DNA of 64,000 nt from Catenulispora sp. GP43 (GTDB lineage Bacteria; Actinomycetota; Actinomycetes; Streptomycetales; Catenulisporaceae), in assembly GCF_041260665.1 (NCBI RefSeq), contig NZ_JBGCCT010000009.1:124001-188000 (forward strand), in the 5' to 3' direction. Made by a program: the position numbers and the translations under genes. How positions within the stretch are numbered: position 1 is the first letter of the stretch; each line of letters opens with the position of its first letter. Under the pieces are notes generated by a model, which did not search any database, was not told where the DNA came from, and worked only from the letters and a program-made list of their open reading frames with translations. Positions 15,256 to 22,928 of this stretch are shown here, piece by piece.

Positions 15256-15271
15256 TTCGAATCTGATCGAA
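15256..15271. promoter_or_regulatory. Possible autoregulatory inverted repeat before the ArsR-like gene
   Basis: TTCGA-N6-TCGAA lies 26 nt upstream of the chosen start. It is a candidate operator for the adjacent regulator and would fall within coding sequence if the upstream start at 15275 were used. Confidence 0.35.
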
Positions 15272-15372
15272 ACATGGTGGGGCCGCGCTGTCCAACGCGT
15301 TGTATTGAGACGGGCACACACAGCCGCCGCGTGCCACACGGGGGGCACGCGGCGGCCGGGACCGGATCGGCG

Positions 15373-17172
15373 TTACAGGCTCAGCGGGTTGGCGACCGTC
15401 CCGTGCGCCTCGACGTGCGGCCGCTCCGCGCGGTCCCGGTAGCCGTCCAGCAGCAGCCGGTTCCGGTTCAGGCACAGCCGGTCGATCCGCTGGGTGAACA
15501 GGTCGAAAGCCTCGAAGCGGTCGGCCAGCTCCGGGAACGTGGCCTGATAGTCCAGGATCCGGTCGGCCACCAGGCCCCAGAACAGCTTGGGGTCGACGCC
15601 CAGGTGCTGCTCGGCGATCCGCGACAGGTAGCGGAAGTGGCCGACGAACAGCCCCGCGTGGATGAACTGGCACAGGTAGTCCGGCATCTCGCGCAGGATG
15701 ACGGCGGCGACCTCGGCGGGGAGCTCGGCGAGCTCGGGCAGGTCCTTGGCCGAGATGTTGACGTCGTCGACGAAGTCCTTCACCGCGAGCCGGGTCGGCC
15801 ACTCCCGCTCGTCGTTGACCAGCACCGCGTTCTCCCCGTGCGGGGAGAAGACCACGCCGTACTTGTACAGGAAGTGCAGCAGCGGCGGCAGGACCGCGGC
15901 GAACATCTTGTCCAGCCAGTCCGCGCCGTCCAGCCCCGAGCGCCTGACCAGCTCGACCACGAGCGGGCGGCCCTCGCTGTCGAGGTGCAGCAGCGAGGCC
16001 ATGGTGCGGGCCCGCTCCCCCGGCTCCAGGCGCGGCGGCAGCGGCTGGCGCCAGATGGCGCCGAGCAGCTCGCGGTACTGGTACGGCGCGTCGGGCATCC
16101 GGTCCAGCACGGGGTGGCGCACCGCCACCGAGGCCACCTCGCCGAGCAGGATCACGCGGCACTCGTCGTTCAGGAACGGGTCGGCGTCGGCGATGTCCAG
16201 CAGCCACGAGGTCACCGCCGGCGCCGCGACCGTGCGCTCGGTCGGCAGTCCGCGCCAGACCATGGTGTTCAGCACCGACAGCGGCAGCTTCACGTGGTGG
16301 CGCTGGGGGTGCGTGACGTTGGAGAACGTCCGGATCGACTGCTGCGGCAGGTATTCGTCGTCGGCGTAGCCCAGCGGGACGATCAGGCCGGCCGCCACCT
16401 CCGCGCCGAACAGCGGCTGGATCATCTCGTCCCACTGCCACGGGTGCACCGGCAGCCACCAGTAGCGCGCCGGGTTGAAGCCGTTCCGGACCAGCTCCGA
16501 CCCGAAGCGGATGCGGGTGTTGGAGTCCAGCTCCGTGGTGTACAGGCGCTGGGAGGTCAGGTTCCGGACCGCGTTGAACTCCGCGAGGTCCTGGTCCACC
16601 GCGATCCACGGCAGGCGCATGTGGTGCCGGGCCTCGGGGGTGTAGCGCAGGGCGTCGGAGGCCGAGAAGCCGAACCGGCCCTTGTTGAACACGATCCAGG
16701 GGTGGCCGGTCATGTGCCCTTCGAGCTCGGCGTAGGACAGGTCGGCGAGCTCCGCGGCGGTCACCGCCGAGCGGGCCAGGCCCACGTCGGCGGCCAGCGT
16801 CGCGGCCAGCTCGCGCACCAGGTGCCCGGCGGTGTCGCCGGGCAGGTCCAGGCGGCCCTGGGCATCGCGGACGAACAGCAGCGGGTCGTGCGGGGTGCTG
16901 TCCGCGCCGCGCTCGGAGCGGCGCAGCGACTCGGGGTCGACGAACCAGGAGCCGTAGTCGCCGCGGTCGGCGCGGAACCGGTAGCAGACGCCCTGGTCCA
17001 GGTCCAGGCGGTAGTGGTCGGCGCCGGCGGCCTCCGGATCCGGATCGGGGTCGAGCAATCCCTCGTAGCAGAACTCGCCGACGCACTTCGCCAGCAGCGC
17101 GCGGGCCGCCTTGCGCCAGGACTCGGAAGCCGCGCCGGTCTCGGCACGGAGGTTGCGGGCCGAAGGGGACAT
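15373..17172 (-). CDS. rhbF: IucA/IucC-type siderophore synthetase, RhbF-like
   Basis: A 599-residue NRPS-independent siderophore (NIS) synthetase, predicted to adenylate a citrate carboxylate and condense it with an N-hydroxy-N-acyl diamine. Typical motifs are EGHMTGHPWIVFNKGRFGFS near residue 155, HPWQWDEMI, PQQSIRTFSN and SPHGENAVLV, then the C-terminal FhuF-like region (FDLFTQRIDRL). It is the last gene of a six-gene operon and lies 2 nt from rhbE. In rhizobactin 1021 biosynthesis RhbC and RhbF attach the two arms to citrate; which one acts first cannot be read from the sequence. Confidence 0.9.
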   Translation of the reverse strand: MSPSARNLRAETGAASESWRKAARALLAKCVGEFCYEGLLDPDPDPEAAGADHYRLDLDQGVCYRFRADRGDYGSWFVDPESLRRSERGADSTPHDPLLFVRDAQGRLDLPGDTAGHLVRELAATLAADVGLARSAVTAAELADLSYAELEGHMTGHPWIVFNKGRFGFSASDALRYTPEARHHMRLPWIAVDQDLAEFNAVRNLTSQRLYTTELDSNTRIRFGSELVRNGFNPARYWWLPVHPWQWDEMIQPLFGAEVAAGLIVPLGYADDEYLPQQSIRTFSNVTHPQRHHVKLPLSVLNTMVWRGLPTERTVAAPAVTSWLLDIADADPFLNDECRVILLGEVASVAVRHPVLDRMPDAPYQYRELLGAIWRQPLPPRLEPGERARTMASLLHLDSEGRPLVVELVRRSGLDGADWLDKMFAAVLPPLLHFLYKYGVVFSPHGENAVLVNDEREWPTRLAVKDFVDDVNISAKDLPELAELPAEVAAVILREMPDYLCQFIHAGLFVGHFRYLSRIAEQHLGVDPKLFWGLVADRILDYQATFPELADRFEAFDLFTQRIDRLCLNRNRLLLDGYRDRAERPHVEAHGTVANPLSL

Positions 17173-17174
17173 TC

Positions 17175-18515
17175 TCAGGGCACCTCGATTCGAATTCCGG
17201 GATCACGCTCCGCGGCCGCCTCCGGGTCGAAGGCGGTGTGCGCGGCACGCCGGGGCAGGTCGTAGACGGTCCGGCCGGTGAGGGCGTTCAGGATGACGGC
17301 CGCCCGGTGGGCGCCCAGGCCCAGGTCCGGGGCGCCGACGCCGTGGGTGCGCTGCTCGGCGTTCTGCGCGTACACCCCTGGGGCGACCCGGTAGTCCAGG
17401 TCGGCGGGGCCGAGCAGCTGCGCCAGGTCGGCGTCCAGGAAGTCCGGGACCCGGTCGCGGTAGCCGGTGGCCAGGACGACGGCGTCGGTCAGGACGCTGA
17501 ACTCGCGTTTCTGGCGGTCGTGCAGGCAGGTGAGCTCGACGGAGCCTAAACCGGAACCGGAACCGGAACCGGAACCAGAGGGCTGCCAGGCCGCGCCGGT
17601 CACCGAGACACCGGGGAGCAGCGTCGCGCCGGTATCGCCGGCCAGGCCGAGAGTCCCGCCGTAGAGGCTGTCGAAGGAGCGCATGTGCAGTTCGGCGTGC
17701 AGGTCGGCGATCGTCTCGAAGCTGATCGCCCTGTGCAGCCGGCCCTGGGCGCGCAGCAGATCGGCGCGCACGTCCTCGCGCAGGCCGTGGAAGAAACGGG
17801 TGTAGTCCGGGGTGAAGTGCTCCAGCCCCAGCTTCGAGTACTCCATCGGCTCGAAGGCCGCGCTGCGCGTGAGCCACCGGACCCGCTGGCCCGGCACGCC
17901 GGTCCGCAGCAGGTCCAGCACGACCTCGGCGCCGGACTGGCCGGAGCCGACCACGGTCACGTCGTCGAGGGTCCGCAGCCGTTCGCGGTGCAGGAGGTAG
18001 TCGGCGCTGTGCAGCGTCGCCCCGGGGAGGTCGAACGGTGTCACCGGCTCGGTCCCGATGCCCAGCACGACATTCGTCGCGGTGGCGATCGTCGGACCGC
18101 TCGGCGCCTGGTACTCGACCTCGAAGCCGGCCTCCGCGCGGCGGACCCGGGTCACCGTCGCGCCGAAGCGGCAGAACGGCAGCTGCGCGGCGACCCACTG
18201 GCAGTAGGCCTCGTACTCGCGGCGCTGCAGGAACAGGTTCTCGGCGAAGTAGAAGCTGTAGAGGCGGTCGGTCTCGCGCAGCCAGTTCAGCACCGAGAAC
18301 CGGCTCGTCGGGTCGGTCAGCGAGACCAGATCGGCCAGGAAGGGCACCTGGAGCGTGGCACCGTCGAGCATCATGCCCCGGTGCCAGGCGAAGGCCGGGC
18401 GCTGCTCCAGGAACAGCGGCTGCAGGCTGTGGTTCTCCCGCAGCGGCTCGGCCAGCGCGGCCAGCGACAGGTTGAACGGGCCGATCCCGACCCCGACCAC
18501 GTCATAGTGCTGCAT
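17175..18515 (-). CDS. rhbE: Siderophore amine N-monooxygenase, RhbE-like
   Basis: A 446-residue flavin-dependent N-hydroxylase of the lysine/ornithine monooxygenase family; by operon context the substrate is 1,3-diaminopropane. The FAD site is GVGIGPFN at residues 8-15, the NADPH site VGSGQSGAE, and the C-terminal family motif LATGYRDRVPDFL. Between about residues 310 and 325 an in-frame hexanucleotide repeat encodes SGSGSGSGSGLGS in a surface loop. The start overlaps the rhbD stop by one base (TGATG), indicating translational coupling. Confidence 0.9.
   Translation of the reverse strand: MQHYDVVGVGIGPFNLSLAALAEPLRENHSLQPLFLEQRPAFAWHRGMMLDGATLQVPFLADLVSLTDPTSRFSVLNWLRETDRLYSFYFAENLFLQRREYEAYCQWVAAQLPFCRFGATVTRVRRAEAGFEVEYQAPSGPTIATATNVVLGIGTEPVTPFDLPGATLHSADYLLHRERLRTLDDVTVVGSGQSGAEVVLDLLRTGVPGQRVRWLTRSAAFEPMEYSKLGLEHFTPDYTRFFHGLREDVRADLLRAQGRLHRAISFETIADLHAELHMRSFDSLYGGTLGLAGDTGATLLPGVSVTGAAWQPSGSGSGSGSGLGSVELTCLHDRQKREFSVLTDAVVLATGYRDRVPDFLDADLAQLLGPADLDYRVAPGVYAQNAEQRTHGVGAPDLGLGAHRAAVILNALTGRTVYDLPRRAAHTAFDPEAAAERDPGIRIEVP
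17549..17576. repeat. Hexanucleotide (CCGGAA)n tract inside rhbE
   Basis: Four perfect CCGGAA units plus partial ends, encoding alternating Ser-Gly on the minus strand. Changes in unit number would keep the reading frame. Confidence 0.9.
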
Positions 18516-19099
18516 CAGCCCGCCCTCCGCGTCTCGGGGATCAGGGTCCGGTCGTAGACCATGAGCATCGCCTGCTTGTCCGGCAGGTCCAGGACGCCGC
18601 GCGGCTCGAACCCGGCATTGGTGAAGGCCCTGATCGAGCGCTGGTTGCGCAGGTCAGGCTCGGCCAGCACGCGCGAGGATGCGGTCCGCGACAGGGCCCA
18701 GTCGGCGACGGCGCGGATCAGCGTGGAGCCGACGCCGCGCCCGCGGTAGGAGCCGGGACCGATCAGCACGTGGATGCCGACGTCCCCGCGCCGCGCCGAG
18801 TAGTACCCGGCCAGCGGGTCCTGGTCGGCCTGGTAGACCTCCCAGTAGCTCATCGGCTCGCCGTCCAGGCGGCCCAGGTAGGGCTCGGAGTGCGCCGCGG
18901 ACAGCTGCCCGGCGATATGCCGGTCCAGCACCTCGCGCGGCCCGGCCAGCTCCCAGAACGCGGCCACCTCCGGGTCGTTCATCCAACGGTGCAGCACGGC
19001 CAGGTCCTTCAGCGGCCGCAGCTGCTCCATCTCGAACCGGCCGAACGGCGTGGGCAGCAGCCATCCGGTGCGGGTCTGCGGCATCTTCATGATCGCCAT
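18515..19099 (-). CDS. rhbD: Siderophore N-acetyltransferase, RhbD-like
   Basis: A 194-residue GNAT acyltransferase of the IucB/RhbD type, predicted to acetylate the N-hydroxy-diaminopropane formed by RhbE. The acetyl-CoA loop is GPGSYRGRGVGSTLI, and RVLAEPDLRNQRSIRAFTNAGFE is the usual family C-terminal part. ATG 19099 is 2 nt after the rhbC stop; ATGs at 19090 and 19084 are alternatives, and no strong ribosome-binding site distinguishes them. An antiparallel overlap-free, same-strand order with rhbC and rhbE supports one transcript. Confidence 0.85.
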   Translation of the reverse strand: MAIMKMPQTRTGWLLPTPFGRFEMEQLRPLKDLAVLHRWMNDPEVAAFWELAGPREVLDRHIAGQLSAAHSEPYLGRLDGEPMSYWEVYQADQDPLAGYYSARRGDVGIHVLIGPGSYRGRGVGSTLIRAVADWALSRTASSRVLAEPDLRNQRSIRAFTNAGFEPRGVLDLPDKQAMLMVYDRTLIPETRRAG

Positions 19100-19101
19100 C
19101 G

Positions 19102-20907
19102 CTAGGGCACCGCCAGAGGGTTCGGGATCTGCACGTACACGCTCTGCGTCTCCAGCGGGCCGACCAGCTCGTCCAGGCCCGCGACCCGGGTCAGCAGGTT
19201 GGCCTTGCACGACAGCGTCGAGCTCTCCAGCAGCGACTCGGTGACCCGGTGCGCCCGGCCGGCGGCCTGGCGCGAGGCGGCGAAGCGGCCGAGCACCTCC
19301 CGGGCCCGGCGCAGCAGCCGGCGCTCGTCGACCAGCGCGGTGGCACCCAGCGCGCCGATCATGCCGATCAGGTTGTTGACGCCGACGTAGTAGGTCAGGC
19401 GCTCGTCCACGATCGCGTCGCCGACCACGGTGTCGCTGTCCTCGCCGGGGCGCGGCACGAAGTCCGCCAGATTCGGCACCCCGGACTCGCGGAAGTAGTA
19501 GCCCTGGTTGTCGCGGTAGCGGCCGCCCTCGGGCAGGCCGTTCGCGTCCAGCATGACCAGGGTGTTCTGCTGGTGCGCCTCCAGCGTGATCCCGTACGCC
19601 GAGTCCAGCCACAGGATCGGGACGACGACCGTTTCCAGGTAGCGCGTGAACCAGTCCAGCACCGCCTCGGCCGGCCGCAGGCCGGTGCGCTCGGCCGAGC
19701 CGACGATGATGTCGGCGAGCAGGTTCTCGCGCAGGTGGCCGTTGCGGGAGGGGCCGTAGCCGAGGTCGGCGAAGGCGGCGACGCAGTAGACGCGGTCCAC
19801 CGGGCCGAAGGGGTTCTCGCGCAGCAGCACGTCCAGGCCCAGGCTCCCGGTCTCGGCGACGATCCACGCCGGGTCGCCGAGAATGCCGAAGCCGGGGTGC
19901 GCGGCGGTGATGGCCTTGGCCAGGCCGGCGTCCAGCATCCGCCGGACCTCGACGCCGCGCCGCAGCTCCTTGCGCAGGTTCTCGCGCTTGGAGTTGGTGA
20001 TGCGCAGCGCCAGGGGCAGCTTGAGCATGTAGGGGGCGTCGGCGCGATAGACGGTGCGGATCGAGCTGGTCGCGTGCCACGGGCGGCCGTGCGGGCCCAG
20101 GTCGGCCAGCAGGCCCTGGTCGGTCAGGGCCTGGACCTCGGGGCGCCGGCGCAGGTCCTGCGACTGCCAGGGGTGCGTGGGGATCAGGATGCTGTTCGGG
20201 GTCGCGCCGCGCGGCAGATCGCCGCCGAGCAGCTTGTGCACCAGGGCCGGGGCGGTGTCGGGCTCGGCCGAGTCGTGGCCGGCGATCGCCGGGTCCACGG
20301 CCCACCAGTGCAGCTGGAAGGAGCCGTCGAGCTCCGGCGAGTAGCGGGCCGCCTCCTCCTCCGACCAGCCCTCGCGGGCCTTCGGCGCCGGGTGGAAGGG
20401 GTGTCCGGCGACCAGCGCCTTCTCCGCCCACAGGAAGCGGGTCTCGCCCTGGGAGGTGCCGTGCGACAGGTGCGCGGCGATCCGGCGGGAGGAGTCGACG
20501 ACCCGGCCGACCAGCTCGGCCACCGCCGGGACCCCGCCGCCGGCCTCGCGGGCGATCAGCGCGGCCAGGGTGGCGGCGTCCAGCGGCGGCGGGGCGGCCG
20601 GCGGCAGCCAGGACTCGGCGGTCCAGGCGCTGTCCGGCACGATCTCCTCGCCCGCCGGCCGCCCGAAGACCTTGTTCTTGGGCGCGGCGGACTTGCGGTT
20701 GGCGTGCGGCAGCGCCAGCGGGTAGGCCGGGCCGAACCGGTGCCAGCCGACCGCCGACCAGGCGTCGACGTCCACCTCGACGGTGACGCCGGTGGCCGGG
20801 AAGGTCAGCCGCATCGGGCCGCCGGTCGGCACCGGGATCCGGGCCTCGCGGACCCAGCAGCGCAACAGGACTTCGGCCGACAGCTCGTCGGCGGCGAATG
20901 TGTTCAT
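19102..20907 (-). CDS. rhbC: IucA/IucC-type siderophore synthetase, RhbC-like
   Basis: A 601-residue NIS synthetase, the second of two in the operon. Family motifs include RVVDSSRRIAAHLSHG, AGHPFHPAPKAREGWSEEE, THPWQSQDL, ATSSIRTVY, KLPLALRITNSKRE and EAHQQNTLVMLD. The KLPL-ITN-R segment is typical of type A synthetases that use free citrate as the acid. The start overlaps the rhbB stop as ATGA, so translation is coupled. The predicted step is condensation of citrate with the acetyl-hydroxamate arm. Confidence 0.9.
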   Translation of the reverse strand: MNTFAADELSAEVLLRCWVREARIPVPTGGPMRLTFPATGVTVEVDVDAWSAVGWHRFGPAYPLALPHANRKSAAPKNKVFGRPAGEEIVPDSAWTAESWLPPAAPPPLDAATLAALIAREAGGGVPAVAELVGRVVDSSRRIAAHLSHGTSQGETRFLWAEKALVAGHPFHPAPKAREGWSEEEAARYSPELDGSFQLHWWAVDPAIAGHDSAEPDTAPALVHKLLGGDLPRGATPNSILIPTHPWQSQDLRRRPEVQALTDQGLLADLGPHGRPWHATSSIRTVYRADAPYMLKLPLALRITNSKRENLRKELRRGVEVRRMLDAGLAKAITAAHPGFGILGDPAWIVAETGSLGLDVLLRENPFGPVDRVYCVAAFADLGYGPSRNGHLRENLLADIIVGSAERTGLRPAEAVLDWFTRYLETVVVPILWLDSAYGITLEAHQQNTLVMLDANGLPEGGRYRDNQGYYFRESGVPNLADFVPRPGEDSDTVVGDAIVDERLTYYVGVNNLIGMIGALGATALVDERRLLRRAREVLGRFAASRQAAGRAHRVTESLLESSTLSCKANLLTRVAGLDELVGPLETQSVYVQIPNPLAVP

Positions 20908-22928
20908 GACGGGCCCCTGACGAAGGCCGAGGATGCAGTGCCGCCGGCGGCGCGGACGGCGGCCAGCAAAGCTTCGATCTGCAACTCGGTGGTGTGCGGG
21001 TTGAGGAGGGTGAGCTTGAGGCGGACCCGGCCCGGTGGCGTACCCGGCCGCTCCCGCGCCAGCTCGGTGCGCCCGAGGACGGCACGGCCGGCCTCGAGCA
21101 GATGCCGCCGCAGGACCCCGTTGACGCGGTCGGCGTCGCGGGGGTCCGGCGGAAGGTAGCGGAACAGGACGGTGGTCAGCTGCGGCTCGGCGGTGAGCTC
21201 CAGGTCGGCGTGCTTCTTGACCACCTCGGCCGCGTAGCCCGCGAGCGCGCGGCAGCGGTCGGTGAGCTCCTGGAAGCCGCTCCGGCCGAGCGTCTGGAAG
21301 GCGGCGGCGAGCTTCACCGCGTCGGCCCGCCGCGTGGTGCGCAGCGAGCGGCCCAGCAGGCTGGGGTAGCCGGCCTGCTCGTCGTCGACGGAGTTCAGGT
21401 AGGCGACGCGCTTCTCCAGCGACCGCAGGGACGCGGCCTGCTTGACCAGGAAGCAGCCGGCCGGCACCGGCTGCCAGCCGAGCTTGTGCAGGTCCAGGGT
21501 GACGGAGTCGGCGGCGTGCAGGCCCTGCAGGCGCGCGTCCGCGACGGTGCCGAGCAGCAGGCCGCCGCCGTAGGCCGCGTCCACGTGGAACCAGGCCCCG
21601 TGCCGGGCCGCGACCTTGCCGATCGGCACCAGCGGATCGATGGCGCCCAGATCCGTGGTCCCGGCGGTGGCGACCACGGCGAGCGGGATCTCGTCCCGGT
21701 CGGCGACCGCCTCCATCGCCTCGGCCAGCGCATCGGACCGCATCCGGCCCTCGAAGTCGGAGGCGACGGGAATGACGCACCGCTCCCCGAGCCCGAGGAT
21801 CGCGGCATTGCGCGCGACGGAGAAGTGAGCCTGGTCGGAGGCCAGGATCCGCAGACGCCCGGCGGCGAACGCCGGGACCCCGTCGAGCTCGGGATCGGCG
21901 TCGAAGCGCCGCCGCAGCACATCATCGCGCGCGAGCATCAGCCCCATGAGATTGGACTCGGTCCCGCCGGAGGTCAGCACGCCGGCACTGGCATCGGAGT
22001 AGCCGACGGCGCGGGTCAGGCTCCGGACGACCCGCTCCTCGATCTCCCCGGCGGCCGGCGACTGGTCCCACGAATCAAGGGACTGGTTGAGCGCGGCCAC
22101 CGCGGTCTCGGCGGCGACACCGACCGCGAGCGGCGGGCAGTGCAGGTGCGCGGCGCAATGCGGATGCGCCGGATCGGCCGAGCCCCAGGCCAGAAGACGG
22201 CCGAGGCCGGCGAGCGCCTCGAAGGGGTCCTGGCCCTGGTCGGGCAGCGCACCGAAGCCGCTGGCGGCGACCGCCTCGCGCACGGCGGCCGGCCCGCCGG
22301 GCGGGAGCGGGCCGAGCCAGTCGGCGCGGCCGCGGTCGAGGCCGTCGAGGACGGTGGCGAGCAGGAGGGCGAGGGCGCCGGTGCCGGCCGGGCCGGAGGC
22401 CAGGGCGGTGGCGTCGATGGCGGGGCTCGGCGGGGGGAAGGCGGGCTGATCAGCTGCAGCTGGCGGCTCGGGCGCGGCGGGCGTGAGTGTCAGCGGCGCG
22501 AGGCAGTCGCCTGGCGAGACCGGCGCGGCGAGCGGCTCGGTGAGCGCGGGGTTCGGTGATGCGAAGGCGGCTGCTCCGGCGGCGGCATCGGCGGGCGCGA
22601 GGGTCAGGGACGCGAGGCAGTCTCCCGGCGACACCGGCACGGCAGCGGCGGCGAGATTGGCGACCTGGTTGGCGACCTGGTTCGCGGCCTGGTTCGCGAC
22701 CTGGTTCGCGGCGATGCTCAGCGCCGGCCCCGTCGGGTGGTCTGTCGGGTGATCCGTCGGGTGATCCGTCGGCGCCAGCCGCCCCACCGGCTCGGCGCGC
22801 AGGACTCCTCGCAGGACGTCGGCCTCGACGCCGCTCATCTCGCCGATGTCGACCTTCGCGCCGGCCCGGACCGGCAGCTGGGTGCCCGGTTCCTCGTCAA
22901 TGTGCTCAGACACCGTGTGCTCAGACAC
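20904..22928 (-). CDS. rhbB: L-2,4-diaminobutyrate decarboxylase with a repeat-bearing N-terminal insert
   Basis: A PLP group II decarboxylase predicted to make 1,3-diaminopropane. The catalytic part (about residues 175-660) has the PLP lysine in LDLHKLGWQP, plus HVDAAYGG and TSGGTESNLMGL. At 674 residues it is some 180 longer than typical members. The extra sequence (about 50-170) is low complexity: three PTDH units (53-64), NQVA/NQAA repeats (75-91) and two copies of SPGDCLAxLTLxPA (100-113 and 138-151). GTG 22928 overlaps the rhbA stop by 8 nt. The first codons contain a 12-bp duplication that creates a second GTG start at 22913. Confidence 0.9.
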   Translation of the reverse strand: MSEHTVSEHIDEEPGTQLPVRAGAKVDIGEMSGVEADVLRGVLRAEPVGRLAPTDHPTDHPTDHPTGPALSIAANQVANQAANQVANQVANLAAAAVPVSPGDCLASLTLAPADAAAGAAAFASPNPALTEPLAAPVSPGDCLAPLTLTPAAPEPPAAADQPAFPPPSPAIDATALASGPAGTGALALLLATVLDGLDRGRADWLGPLPPGGPAAVREAVAASGFGALPDQGQDPFEALAGLGRLLAWGSADPAHPHCAAHLHCPPLAVGVAAETAVAALNQSLDSWDQSPAAGEIEERVVRSLTRAVGYSDASAGVLTSGGTESNLMGLMLARDDVLRRRFDADPELDGVPAFAAGRLRILASDQAHFSVARNAAILGLGERCVIPVASDFEGRMRSDALAEAMEAVADRDEIPLAVVATAGTTDLGAIDPLVPIGKVAARHGAWFHVDAAYGGGLLLGTVADARLQGLHAADSVTLDLHKLGWQPVPAGCFLVKQAASLRSLEKRVAYLNSVDDEQAGYPSLLGRSLRTTRRADAVKLAAAFQTLGRSGFQELTDRCRALAGYAAEVVKKHADLELTAEPQLTTVLFRYLPPDPRDADRVNGVLRRHLLEAGRAVLGRTELARERPGTPPGRVRLKLTLLNPHTTELQIEALLAAVRAAGGTASSAFVRGPS
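22656..22772. repeat. 12-bp minisatellites in the rhbB N-terminal region
   Basis: Bases 22737-22772 hold three 12-bp units encoding PTDH, and 22656-22706 hold about four 12-bp units encoding NQVA or NQAA. All are multiples of three and in frame. A longer imperfect duplication (SPGDCLA) lies just downstream, near 22590-22634 and 22476-22520. Confidence 0.85.
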
